DNA of 64,000 nt, taken from contig OY755038.1 of the NCBI GenBank assembly GCA_963576565.1, forward strand, positions 175,388,907 through 175,452,906, read 5' to 3'. The notes under the pieces are model-generated. The model saw only the letters and a list, made by a program, of their open reading frames with translations, did no database searches and had not been told where the DNA came from. Numbering within the stretch: the first letter of the stretch is position 1; each line of letters opens with the position of its first letter. A program made the position numbers and the translations under genes. Below are positions 53,075-64,000 of the stretch, piece after piece. The DNA comes from Aspidapion aeneum (lineage: Eukaryota; Arthropoda; Insecta; Coleoptera; Brentidae).

Positions 53075-54600
53075 CCAGAATTGAAATTCGACACTATTTT
53101 TTCTGGGGGGTACCCCAACGGAGGGAGAATCATTTTATGAAAAAAATCGACCTGTTAACATAGGCAAGCGATACACCGATTCTAGGGTATTTGGGTCCGC
53201 TGAATTCAGTTAAAAGGAGTAATTTAAAGAAACAGGTGATAGCCGGGAATTTATGGTATTACGGTAGAACTGTTCATGTGGAGACTTAGTGAACAAACTT
53301 TAATTAAGTTATTTTTGATTTTGAAAGCTTTGCTTAACCCTATTTCAAAGCTTACCAGTGACTTCTGGCCATCAGCCACCATTTTGAAATATTCAACATG
53401 GCGACCGTGGGCAAAAATTTAGAAAAGGAGCACATGCATATGATACCTTACTTATAGGGTTCTTGGGTACGCTGAATTTAAATATTATGTTAAAAAAAGA
53501 TTCAGGGGTAATCTGGTTTACTGTATAAACAATAAAACTGTTTATATGGAGATTTAACGAACAAACTTTATCAAATATTTTTAGAAAGTTTGACAGCTCT
53601 GCTCAACCCTATTATAAAACTAACCAATGACTTTTGGGCATCAGCCATCAGTTTAAAATATTTAAATATTCAAGAGGGTGCCATGAAAAAAATACAAAAG
53701 AAAAGCATATGCATGCGATACATCAATTATAGGGTTTTTGGATTCGCTGAATGCAAACCTTTTGTTAAAAGTAGATTTTATATATTCCGGACGAGTGGGG
53801 GTATTTTTGGGTTAAACCGTATGCGAAGTCTTAACGAAAATACTTTAATCATGATTTTTCTTACAGATTTTGAGAGCTCTGCTCAACCCCATTAGAAAAG
53901 TAGCTAATAACTTTTGGGATTATGGCGACCGTGGGAAAAAATTCAAGAAGAAGCATATGCAGATTACTCCAAAATCTTTTTTTAACAACATATTTGGATT
54001 TAGCAAACCCAAAAACTTGCATGTGTATGCTTTCCTTTTGTTTTTTTTTTCTCAGACATCATCTTGAATATTTCAAAATGGTGGCTGATGACCAAAAGTC
54101 TTTGGTTAGTTTTATAATACAGTTGAGCAGAGCGGTCAAAATCTGTAAAAAACCTTTGATAAAATTTGCTCGTTGTCTCCATACAAACAGTTTTACTTTT
54201 TACCACATAAATACCCCGCACGCCTTCAGATTACTCCAAAATCTTTTTTTAACATCAAATTTGGATTCAGCGAACCCAAAAACCCTATAACTGATGTATC
54301 GCATGTGTATGCTTTCCTTTTGTTTTTTGTTCACGGTCGCCATTTTGAATATTTCAAAATGGTGGCTGATGCACAAAAGTCCTTAGTAAATTTTATAATA
54401 GAGTTAAGCAAAGCTGCCAAAATCTGCAAAAAAACTTGATAAAGGTTTGTTAGTTAAGTCTCATAAACATAGACAGTTCTATCCTAATATAATAATCCCC
54501 CCCCCCATCCGCTTTAAATTACCCGAAATTTTTTTTTACTGCAGATTTGGATTCAGCGGACCCTCTTCTTTATATTAAACCTGATAACTATCACTATATA
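53075..54600. repeat. Inverted tandem array inside the P-like element, unit about 265 bp
   Basis: Three units read plus (AGCTCTGCTCAACCC(T/C)ATT at about 53325, 53593 and 53877, with CATCAGCCA and ATTCGCTGAAT), then two or more read minus (TGGTGGCTGATG near 54079 and 54361, GAGCAGAGC near 54125). The open frames of 65-122 codons across them come from this repetition. The centre of symmetry is near 53950. Confidence 0.75.
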
Positions 54601-55654
54601 TGTATATGTATATCCCAGTAGCAGTCCAAGAGTGAAGGCTAGGGGGCCAGGCCCCCCTTTTTCCAAAGAATTTTCCAAGAGTTATTCTGGTGTATTACAC
54701 ACCGGAAAAAAATTAAATTTTTTCTAATCACATGTTTTAAACATCTAAACTGCCCTAATTTTTGAAAGTCTGGGACCAGTCCTGTATATCCCCTGATAAA
54801 AATCCTGACTGACAGAGAGATATTTAATAAAATTTAATTAAAAAAACACAAAACTTGTGTAAACTAATGCCTGATTTACCTTGCAACTTATTACTGATTT
54901 ACCCAGCAACATAAAGCACAATGGATACATTTGGTGCTTAGTGCATCTTACCATACTAAGCAGGAAGCAAAAAGACAGTCATTATGCAAGAATAAGGTTT
55001 GTCCATTGTGCAATATGTTGGGTACAATGATAGCCCTTAATGTACTAAGCACAACAGGGATTCTGCATTAACCCAGCTTCAAAAATAACGCAACTTACCG
55101 GTGAAAGGAAAACAACGGCAATCGATGCGACTGTAAGAAGCAGACCACAACAAAACAGTTAATCATGTATAAAAGGCAACATTTGCTATTTGCTTTGAAA
55201 AAAATAACGCACTATTTAACAAATTAAACGAACTCGGCCCTGTAGAACTTCGCAAAAATAATCTGGGAATTTTTGTGTTTGTTATCATTTCTGTCAATCT
55301 GTGTGCGGCAAGTAAAAAACCAAGTAAAAAATTTGACTTATTTACATGCTGATTTTAAACCAATCTCAAAAGTTTAGAACTTGAATTTTTTACATAAAAT
55401 ATCAAATATTACAAAATGCTATACTACATGGCAAACATGAAAGTAATAAATAATATGGAAAACATATAATTTGTGGGTTATACAGGCAATACTTAAAATT
55501 TAAAAAAAAGTTAAGTTGATTTGATTGACGTGACTACGTTCTTTTAACATCCACCATTTAACCAATCTGTCACCGACATCTAGCGGTCATAATTGTTAGA
55601 TTTTCTGGGGCCAATTAGCATTCCAGTTTATGTTACAGTTCCGTGATTGTAGCT

Positions 55655-56233
55655 TACAATCCTGAGCAAAATGGAACTGCAGAAAGATTAAATCGCACAA
55701 TTTTGGAAAAAGCAAGATGTTTGATTTTCGATGCTGAGTTATAAAAAGAGTTTTGGCGAGAAGCTGTTAGAACAAGTGCTTATTTGATCAACAGAACAGA
55801 AACAAGAGCACTAGAGAATCATAAAACCCCAGCAGAAATGTGGTACAATCAGAAACCAAACTTGGAGAAAATAAAGTTATTTGGATGCAATGCATACAAT
55901 TTAATTCCCAAAGAGGTCAGAAAGTCAAAGCTCGATCCAAGATCAAAGAAAATGATAATGGTAGGATATACCGACAATGGATTTCGGTTGTGGAACGAAA
56001 AAGAAGGAAAGATGGTACATGGAAGGAATAATATTTTTGAAGAAAGGAAGATAGAATTAGACAACCGAATCATACCCATTTCAAGTGGGGGTGACAAAGA
56101 AAAACCAGAAAATGACCAAAAGCAACCTGAAAAAAGACAAGAAAATGAAAAAGAAATCGAAAGTGACGAAGAAAAAGAGGAAAAACTAGAAGAAAGAAGG
56201 AAAAGTAAGTATCAAAAATACCAAAATATTTAG
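55655..56233 (+). pseudogene. pol: Copia integrase, C-terminal part
   Basis: Resumes at AYNPEQNGTAERLNRTILEK with the catalytic Glu. TAA at 55741-55743 interrupts (DAEL-stop-KEFWREAVRTSAYLIN). Then KTPAEMWYNQKPN, LEKIKLFGCNAY, MIMVGYTDNGFRLWNEKEGK, the conserved copia integrase C-terminal module, and a Glu/Lys-rich low-complexity linker to the stop at 56233. Confidence 0.9.
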
Positions 56234-57575
56234 AACAGTACGAACTGGAAGATGACTCTAATTTATTTGCAACGTTGTTAGCAGGAGATTTTTTCTCAGA
56301 AATGCCAAAGACTTATTAGCTATTGAACAAGGTCACGGATGGAAAGATGCTTTGGAAGAAAACAATACATGGAAGTTAGTGATACCACCAAAAGATGCTG
56401 AAATAATTGACATAAAGTGGGTATTTAGTGAAAAAAGTGTTGAAGGACAAGTGAAGAAAAAAGCGAGGTTAGTAGCACGAGGTTTTAAACAGAGTGTGAT
56501 TAATGTGATTAATGAAATGTCCTGTCGCAAGAATGGAAAGCATAAGAATTCTTTTGTCATTGTATGTAGAGTTAGATTTAAAAGTTTGTCAGTTAGATGT
56601 GAAATCTGCATTCTTTAATAAAACGTTGAAAGAGCCTGTTTACATGTATCCTCCGGAAGGACTTGATATTAAAAATCCAAATTATGTTTGTATGTTGGAA
56701 AAAGCCCTTTATGGTTTACAACAATCTCCAAAGTGTTGGAATTCAATATTTAATGAAAATTTACTTGATCTTGGCTTTCAACGATCTAAGAAGGATCCAT
56801 ATTTGTATTTTATTGATGGAACATATCTTTTAATTCATGTCGATGACATTATTTTATTTTCAAAAAGTTCGGAAACTTTAAATTTTATCAAAAACAGCTT
56901 AATGAACAAGTTTAAAATGAATGAGTATAAAAGTATATATAATTATTAATTTTCTCGGTCTAGAACTGTCAAAAGTAACACAGTTTACATTACTCAAAAG
57001 CCTTTGATTAGAAAAATTTTAAAAAGGTTTCACATGCTTGAATGTAAACCTCATTATTTACCTAGGCAACCAAAATTCCAAATTGTTTCTAATGAAAAAC
57101 AACAGATATGTGACAGGAATCTACCTTACAGGGAATTGATTGGGTCTTTTTTGTATGTTATGTTAGGGACAAGGCCAAATTTAAGCTTTTCTATTAGCTA
57201 CTTTAGTCAGTTTCAAAACTGTTACACAATTAATCACTGGAAGTATCTAAAACATACATTAAGGTACCTAAATAAAACAGAGTTTAGGGTTAAAATTTAT
57301 TAAAAGTGAATGTATTTTTGTTGGACAAATGTTGTGTGAAAATCAAAACAAAAATTTATTTCCAATTAAAGTATATGAAGACAATCAGTCGTGTATTAAG
57401 ATGGCATCAACATTGGAAAAAAATGTGTTGAACAATAGAAAATTGTTTTAAGTTATGTTTCAACAGAAAACCAGCAAGCTGATATTTTGACAAGAGCACT
57501 GCCAAATCCAAAGTTTAAGCATTTTAGAAATTTGTTAATATTGTTAAATAAAAGAATAAAAAAAAGACAAATAAC
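56234..57575 (+). pseudogene. pol: Copia reverse transcriptase and RNase H
   Basis: WKLVIPPKDAEIIDIKWVFS and KARLVARGFKQS, then a deletion and frame change (about 56490-56510) to PVARMESIRILLSLYVELDL, VCQLDVKSAFFNKTL (catalytic Asp), YMYPPEGLD, LEKALYGLQQSPKCWN, YLLIHVDDIILFS (Asp pair, His for the usual Tyr). TAA at 56947-56949. Then LPYRELIGSFLYVMLGTRPN, YLKHTLRYLNKTE to a stop at 57303. RNase H is recognisable only as IKVYEDNQSCIKMAS in another frame, with an internal deletion after it. Confidence 0.9.
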
Positions 57576-57695
57576 TTGATGTTTTTCGACAATGTTTACT
57601 GATAATACATAACCAATTTTTTTTCAGCTGTGTTGTGTTTATGTTATAATTGATTTTTGTCAGCTGTTTTTATGTGGGTCAAGTCTTGCAGAATT

Positions 57696-57704
57696 GCGGG
57701 GGGG
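57696..57704 (+). promoter_or_regulatory. Copia polypurine tract
   Basis: GCGGGGGGG immediately before the TG of the 3' LTR. Confidence 0.75.
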
Positions 57705-57945
57705 TGTGGGGTGAAATTCTCCAATTCTGTATTGATTCAGTAGCATAGAATTCTGTAATTTAGTGAATAATCTTTAAATAGTAACTTTAGTAGATTCACT
57801 CTAGATGGCGCAAGAGTACGTAAAATGTTGGAATAAAACAATAAATGTTGGCGTTCTGTAATTGTTTTTTACGGTTTTTCACTTAATAATGTATTTTAAA
57901 TAAATAATTAGTGCCTTAATCATTACGATCCACGTACCTACTACA
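57705..57945 (+). repeat. Copia 3' LTR, 241 bp
   Basis: TGTGGGGTGAAATTCTCC to CCTACTACA. Differs from the 5' LTR by a GGGG at the start, the 23 bp segment after AAAATGTTGGAAT and about ten substitutions, so the insertion is not very recent. Confidence 0.9.
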
Positions 57946-57950
57946 TATAA

Positions 57951-58705
57951 GTTTATCCTTTTTGCGGTCCTTAAGATAAAATGTCCTGATTGGTTATACT
58001 TTTACGCATGAATATTATTTTATACTTGTATTCGGTACGTCAAGTCATCGGCGTACAGTTGACAAAAACTCTATCTATGTAAATTTGGTCTAAATCTGTG
58101 CATTTTTCGTATCTTTATTTCTGAATGTTTGCATCAAACGCCCACCATTGTGTAAATAGGTAGCAGGGAGTATTGGAATATTACGTGTATGCTTGACACG
58201 CAAACAGATGTTACAATTTATTAGCTTACAAATCGTTTTAAAACATTTTAGTTCGCTTGTGAATTGCGTCTTTAACTTGTCAAAAACTTATGGCATGTCA
58301 AATGCAAGGTTTCAACCAATTTATGGCAAGAGTGCATTTTTAATTTATTTTGGGAATGTCGATAACCAAATTTTATGACTCTGCGTTAGATTTGAAACTC
58401 GATGCAAACGACTCGCTCGCACTGTTTATGTAAAGTGCGATCATTTATACCTGGAGACACATCTGGAGCGTTAATTTTAAGCTTTAAAATTTTTAAACAA
58501 ACAACCCATAAAATAAGATTGCCTAAAGATTCTTTAGACACAAAACTTTTCTCCTCATGTTAAAAATTACCAAATATTTAAACATTTTTTACTTTTTTCA
58601 TTTTCATAAATTTGTCAATTTATTTAGCCTTATCTGTTCCGCTATAAATTCCTTAAATAACTCAAACACACAAAAAGTTCCTTTTATAGTTTTTTTTGAT
58701 ATTAC
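57951..58705. other. Non-coding; right arm of the foldback that copia interrupted
   Basis: 58124-58182 is the inverted counterpart of 49225-49269. GGTCCTTAAG near 57977 mirrors CTTAAGGACC-type sequence near 49290. No gene from 58183 to 58705. Confidence 0.5.
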
Positions 58706-61027
58706 GGGGGCGATTCTTCACAATTTGAAAAAATCTGACACAATTTGACATGCCAGAATTTAAGCTTAAATCTTGACAACATTGCATCAATTTTCTAAGG
58801 ATAAATACGATACAATGCAATGTATAATGACAAAGGCATTGGCATAATTTTAATCTGATTTAACACAACTTACGGCGACATGCGTGAATCTCATTAATTT
58901 GCTTGAAAAATAATAATCTATTAAAATTATAAACACTATTCGTCCTATTATGAGAATTAATAATCGGTCCACCTGCGAAACAAGGCCACAAACGACAAGA
59001 GGTTTGATTTGAGTGATATAATAATAACAATAATTTTTTTTTTAAATATAGATTTTGTAAAAGTAAAACCAAGACAAGAAAAAACTTATTTTTGACGAAA
59101 TATGCAGAGAACATTAGGGGCCGGTTCTCAATAGAGGATTACCCCTGACCCGTGGGTTATTTTAATAGCTGTCTTTTTTTGGCATGTGGTAAATATGTCA
59201 GCCATCTCTTTATTTAACCCACGGGTCAGGGCTAACCCTTTATTGAGAAACCGGCCCTTAGAGACTTAACAAACAAGATATATTGAAGCTACCTGGGTAC
59301 TATACTGTTACAAAAACACTTAAACATCTTCAAAATTTAGGTGATAAAATTTATTTTCATCTTCAATACGATTGTTTGCACATTTTATTCAAAACAAACC
59401 AACTAACATTTTTAAATTTAACTAATTTTGTTGGACACTAAACCCTAGATGCACCGTAAGCACATTTCTTGGATTAGTCACTTAATCGCGATTAAGTCCT
59501 TGTTGCTTGTTGGATTAGCTAAGCCTTCTTACGGTACATCTAGGGGTAAGCCTTATGCGCAAAAAACTATAGTATATAATTTACAACAAAATATTGATTT
59601 AAATCAGATATCTCTCTAGTGCAGATTGTGGGTAATACTTCATTGGCGTCCGTAAACTAAGACCTTTTTTAAAAATCACTACAAATATTTTTTCTTTTTT
59701 ACAATTTTCTGAAATGTATTTAATAATTTATTTATTAGGAAAATTAACTTTGCGTTCCAACAATTGATAATCAAATAGAGACAATTTCACTCCTAACGAG
59801 CCAGTGGCATCCATCAATGTGGGCGATTTACTGAAATCCTCGAAAAATCTATTGATTTTTTACATTTTCGTTGAATTTTCAACAAAAAAGCTCTTTCAAA
59901 AAAAAGTGTACGCTTTATTTAGGCGATAAAATTTATTTTCAGATAAAGTATAACATAATTTGGTCAATATTACGGATAACATTTCATTAGCGTTGCAAAA
60001 AAATCTTTTTAATTTTGAAATTTTGCAATTGTCATAAAAACTAAGTGCTGCAAGAAAACACTGATATAACACTTTATTAGGAAGACCAAATTTCTTTTTT
60101 AGCAATGTATCATTTATAATTATTTCTAACATTGCATAAATTTTAATTATACTACGTTATAGACATTTTCTTTTAAATGATTAGACCGAAGGTCGTCATA
60201 GGTTATACCTTCCCCCTATATGGGATTTCCCGACAGATAGACATATAGATTTTTGTTGCTGTTGGAATGTAGATTAATGTTTTACTTGTTTGCCACATTG
60301 TCAACTACAGCCTACCTCTAGGGTGGAGAGGGGGACAAAAGTGGTCAAAGTAAGAAACTCATAACGAATAAAGCTTATAGAAAATTACATTTTCTTTCAT
60401 AAAAATGGGTCGATGATCTGCTGCGTGGTCTTCTTAAGAAAAGAAAAACCGAGTTTTGTGAAAGTTACATTTTTGGAAAGAAAGCGTTATCTTCTATAAG
60501 TTTTCGTAAAGAGCTTTATGCTTTGGCCACTTTTTCCTGGGTGGTCTTCCGCCCCTCTAGGTATAACGACGAACATAACTGGAGGCTCCAAAAATCAGTA
60601 TTATTTATAATACATACTGCCATTCCTAAGAAGAATATTTTATTTTCTAAATAGTGGCAGAAATTATTTTTGCCTAGAGTAATTCATTTTCAAAAAAATT
60701 ATTCTGCCGTCGCTAAAAAGATTGTCGCATGTAGAAATTCTATGTTTTGAGAAAATCAGGTTATATATAATTTTGAAATAAAATGCAAAAAATTAAAACC
60801 TTCACTTTTATTTTAAAATTATAAGAAAATAAAAAAGTATAAAACTAAACCCGTTTTTCTCAAAACGTAAAATTGCTACTAATTTTCTTAAAAATTATGT
60901 ACTCTGGTACTCTTTTCGAAAATAAAATTTTCTTTTAAATAATGTACAGATTAATTATGTAAAGATAATTGATGATTCATATGTGAGTGGGTCTTGCAGC
61001 CCTTCCACTGTGACCACCAGTGCAGCT

Positions 61028-61276
61028 CTGTCGTGCATAAGCTATAATGCCGTTAACCAACATTTGGACAATTTTCACTTTTTGGTGCCGTCTTAATCAC
61101 AACATTATTCTACATCAGTTTTTTTAAGCAAATCTTCTTTAGCTTTTGTGGTTTTCAAGAAACAAATAATTTACAGTTATCAAGGATCATCGTTTGTCTA
61201 TTATTTTCTGGGTTTTTTGATCAAAACTAGGAAAATTTTATAGGTAGTTAACGGCATTTTAGCTTAAGCACGGCAG
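61028..61276. mobile_element. MITE, 249 bp, present only in unit B
   Basis: 30 bp TIRs beginning CTG(T/C)CGTGC(A/T)TAAGCTA and reaching ATGCCGTTAAC; AGCT flanks both ends. Unit A has the uninterrupted CAGTGCAGCTGCGG at 11834. It splits the GC-rich TIR of the MITE there. Confidence 0.88.
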
Positions 61277-61929
61277 AGCTGCGGCTCGTGCCGCATGCGA
61301 GGTGAAGCGGTACATTACAAACATCAGTATACAAGGTATTATCTCTGGAGAAAACTTATTCCTCGTCCTCAGTTGAAAGAGATCAGAAACATATTTATAG
61401 GCAAAAAGTTTTATTTATATTGTCGTTTTTCTCTTTCAACGTACCATGCTCCAATAGTTCTAGGACGCAAAGAGTTTTAAAGAGAATAACGTTTGTACCG
61501 GTGTTTATAGTGTGGCGCTTCACCTCGCCTGCGGCACGAGCCGCCGCTGCACCAGTGTGTCTATTCTGGCTTGATGCTAATGTTTCATATAGATAAAGAT
61601 AATTAGTTACATCGAAACTAAACTATAAAATAATTATTTTTCACGATTTTTGTAAATAATCTCCATTTATACATGCCATTGTACCATTTGTTGTAAATTA
61701 AACCCTTTAGTTTTACATCATTGGAAAGAAAATTGTATGCTTTTAATAAATGCTATATTTTTTTCCTAAAAAACGTTTTAACGAAAGTTTAAAAAAAAAA
61801 TTCCTAATCCTATCTGTTCCGTCTCTGCTAGCGCCACCCAGCGGCAACCGTCTATACTAAGCGAATAAAAAATTGACCGAAGAATTTAGCGCCACCACGC
61901 GACGTGGCCTTGTACGCAGAATGAGCGCA

Positions 61930-63639
61930 ATAAATTCTTTGTTATAGATATATAGAGATCTTTGCTTTGGATTATACATACACTACATACTTTATGTACA
62001 CCTCCTTTGTTAATAATATAATAATATAATATAAAAACAAACTTAAAATGAACTAATTATAATTATTCCTGAAATCTTAAGAGTTTGCTAACAACGCGTA
62101 TCGATCGTGTTGTATAAGAATCATTATTATTATCGCACAATATTTTCATTATTATTAAGTTTGAGACAAATCGGTTTAAAAATAAAGAAATCCGCCATTG
62201 TTGTAATAAAAAACTTAAATTAAAGTGTTCCCAGCAAACATCGACCTGCTGGTACTATACTAATATTGTACTTTAACTGCTGGCAACGATGTGCATTATT
62301 TTTATTATTTTGCAGTGAAAAAAATGCAATATTTTAGTACTTTATTTTTAGTACAACGAAAAGTAATACTTTATTTATGAAAAATACCAAGTGCAGTCAG
62401 GGTTAATGGCAAAAAAGCATTTTAAAAGTATATTTTAACAGTTGCTTTTAGAGCACTTTATTTTAGTACAAAAAAACTAAATATTTTACTGTGAAAATAA
62501 AATATTTACAAAAAAACATTTTAATAACATTTTGAAGAAGGTACTCTTAAAGTACATTTAATTTTTTAATAAAAGTTTAAAAGTTTTGCTGCAAAATTAA
62601 TATAAAAGTGAAAAAACATTTCAAAAGTATTTTTAAATGGTTGCTTTTAAAGCACTTTATTTTAGTACAAAAAAATTAAATATTTTACTGTGAAAATAAA
62701 GTATTTACAAAAAAACGTGTTTGCTGGCCTGGCCGCTAGATGGCAAACACTAGTCAACATTTTACAGGTACACTGAAGAATGTCAAGCTTAAGAATGTGA
62801 ATAATTTTATTTATTTTTAAATTGGTGTGAAATGTTCTATAATCTTTGGAAATATCCTCATCTGATATGAAAAGGAATATTAAAGATCATTATACAAGAT
62901 CAAATAATTCTTTCCGTAAATATGAGACGTGAGTAGCACGTAATGTCCTTACAATATTTACAACAAATGTAGTTTTTTTGTACTAAAAAAATTAATAAAA
63001 TACATTGCTTTAAAACTACAGGTTTTTTTTAAAGTTTAAAAAAATCAGTTTTTTTTTGTACTAAAAATATAAAGAAAATACATTATTTTAAAAGTACATG
63101 CTTTTGTGTACAAAAAAGTTTAAAAAAATGCATTGCTTTAAAAGTACAGTGTTTTTTGTATTAAAATATATACTTGCTGGCCTGATGCCGGCCGTTGTTC
63201 CAAATCAATACAAATTAAGTACTTCCTACTTAGTACTTTGCCGTTATGGCGTGCAGCGAAAGCCAGTACTTAAAAAGTACTTTTTTTGTAACCCATGTTT
63301 GCTGGGTTACCAGGTAACCAACCACTACACCTACCAAATTTCAGCACTCGACTTAATGGATTTAACTTTACTTAACAAAACCAAATTTCAAGAAAATTGC
63401 GTAAAGGATTTTTTAAAGATATTTTTGTATAAATCTATTTTGTTTTTCATCTGCACATTTTATCGAAAAAAGTTTTTTTAGTCCAGCGCTGAGTTGGCTC
63501 GGCGCCCAGTTGGCGTCGTCGAGTTGGCCCGGCGCCCAGTTGTCCTAGAACGCTTTTCAACAATGAGAATATTATTCACCCACTCTGTAGGTTCTTCAAC
63601 TTAGAAATGATACGTCTACACTCGTGTAGGGCATCCTTT
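61930..63639. mobile_element. Insertion in unit B with an internal direct repeat
   Basis: Replaces about 30 bp of unit A. 62230-63305 has short inverted ends (CCCAGCAAACAT against ATGTTTGCTGGG) and an internal direct repeat of about 90 bp at 62430-62522 and 62628-62720 (GCACTTTATTTTAGTACAAA, TATTTTACTGTGAAAATAAA). The 127-codon frame at 63098-63481 is AT-driven and has no known domain. GGCGCCCAGTTGG-type words near 63510-63540 form a tiny tandem. Confidence 0.5.
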
Positions 63640-63930
63640 AGCCTCGATTTTAAAGCATCTGGGCCCGGCACATTTATCAACTGTCAGTTACAGATTCGAA
63701 GGCCACTTGCTGCCGCTGTTGCCAATTGATTGTTCCCAAGAAAAAGTAGCAGAGTTTGTTTTTTAAGTTTTAATTATGTTTCCGAAAATATGATTACGAA
63801 AAACTGTTACAACGTGACGTGTAAGATCGTACCTAAGGGGGGATCAATCTCCCCCGAAATTTTTAGGAATAAAAAATAATCAAACATTTAGTAGTGATAA
63901 GTAGTAGAGATATGGATTATTCGCATTTTT

Positions 63931-64000
63931 TATGGTAGAATTGATTCTGATTTTTTAGATTTTTACTTATAATATACTCAAACCAAAGTTTGGTTAGTCT
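63931..64000. other. End of window, nothing recognised
   Basis: Seventy AT-rich bases beyond the last match to unit A. Confidence 0.3.

Larger units (their letters stand above)
51450..55646. mobile_element. P-element-like foldback transposon, 4,197 bp, in copia pol
   Basis: The ends are 30 bp or more of inverted sequence starting CACGGAACTGTAACATAAAC. The flanks ACTGTAGC / ATTGTAGC form an 8 bp duplication, and removing the element plus one flank restores the integrase reading VAYNPEQNG. Sub-terminal inverted matches (ATGACCGCTA(C/G)ATGT, GGTTAAATGG) follow. An 8 bp TSD and a CA start with a TAACATAA block are features of P-superfamily ends (inference). There is no transposase. Inside are a large inverted tandem array (53075-54600) and two smaller MITEs. 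Confidence 0.8.
49342..57945 (+). mobile_element. Ty1/copia LTR retrotransposon, complete in outline, inactive
   Basis: 5' LTR 49342-49555, primer site, gag, protease, integrase, reverse transcriptase and RNase H in copia order, polypurine tract, 3' LTR 57705-57945. TATAA flanks both ends (49337-49341 and 57946-57950), the expected 5 bp target duplication. Without the 4,197 bp insertion at 51450-55646 it would be about 4.4 kb. Many stops and frameshifts. Confidence 0.92.
58706..63930. repeat. Large duplicated unit B (partner unit A at 9636-13590)
   Basis: 58706-61928 aligns over its length with 9636-12787, and 63640-63930 with 12815-13590 minus the hAT MITE. Shared MITEs (59117-59257, 59442-59546) are at identical positions in A. 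Private to B are 61028-61276, a 100 bp stretch near 59900-60000 and the 61930-63640 block. Small open frames (58860-59114, 59896-60132, 61295-61480) mirror those of A and carry no domain. Confidence 0.8.

Noticed and set aside
53590..54439. Overlapping frames of 65-122 codons as genes
   Set aside because: They lie on an inverted tandem repeat inside a non-autonomous transposon and lack domains.

Overview
The window looks like a gene-poor, AT-rich piece of an insect nuclear genome made almost entirely of transposable elements and their debris. I found no convincing single-copy host gene and no tRNA or rRNA gene. The insect reading rests on the mix of elements: BEL/Pao LTR elements, a copia element with an initiator-tRNA(Met) primer site, an errantivirus-type env gene, long-TIR mariner and many hAT-like MITEs. 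The species cannot be fixed from this sequence.

Layout. 1-1990: 3' end of a BEL/Pao element (integrase plus 3' LTR start). 3430-5045: two decayed satellite-like arrays. 5440-9070: foldback elements. 9142-13590: composite repeat unit A, whose 9636-13590 part recurs at 58706-63930 (unit B), with MITEs private to each copy. 13957-15212: an 1.26 kb foldback with a hAT-type MITE inside. 16775-21352: MITEs, a short tandem array and a BEL-type LTR. 22798-23162: PIF/Harbinger transposase exon remnant (minus). 23849-30010: an LTR-retrovirus-like env (minus) split by a non-LTR retrotransposon (26.1-29.8 kb, plus). 32790-38881: an internally deleted BEL/Pao element (minus). 38882-41843: a decayed RTE-like LINE (plus). 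42725-46553: a second copy of the BEL 5' end, split by a 3,055 bp TIR transposon. 46603-48754: a mariner/IS630-type transposon with about 365 bp inverted repeats. 49342-57945: a complete but inactive copia element with both LTRs and a TATAA target duplication, split by a 4.2 kb foldback transposon. 58706-63930: unit B.

The most interesting object is at 44031-45080. Four tandem copies of a 274 bp unit carry, in three complete copies, all parts of a type I hammerhead self-cleaving ribozyme: CUGANGA core, stem II, GAAA, a 4 bp stem III ending in the GUC cleavage triplet, and a 6 bp stem I. Head-to-tail cleavage would release 274-nt monomers, the architecture known for animal retrozymes and hammerhead satellites. 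The array sits inside a hairpin-ended, Helentron-like repeat, inside a TIR transposon, inside a BEL element. One extra U next to stem II is a departure from the canonical motif, so activity is a prediction.

The genes here do not form pathways. Their relationships are nesting order: BEL, then TIR transposon, then hairpin-ended element with ribozyme array; copia, then P-like foldback, then small MITEs; env, then LINE. Nearly every coding region carries stops, frameshifts or lost catalytic residues.
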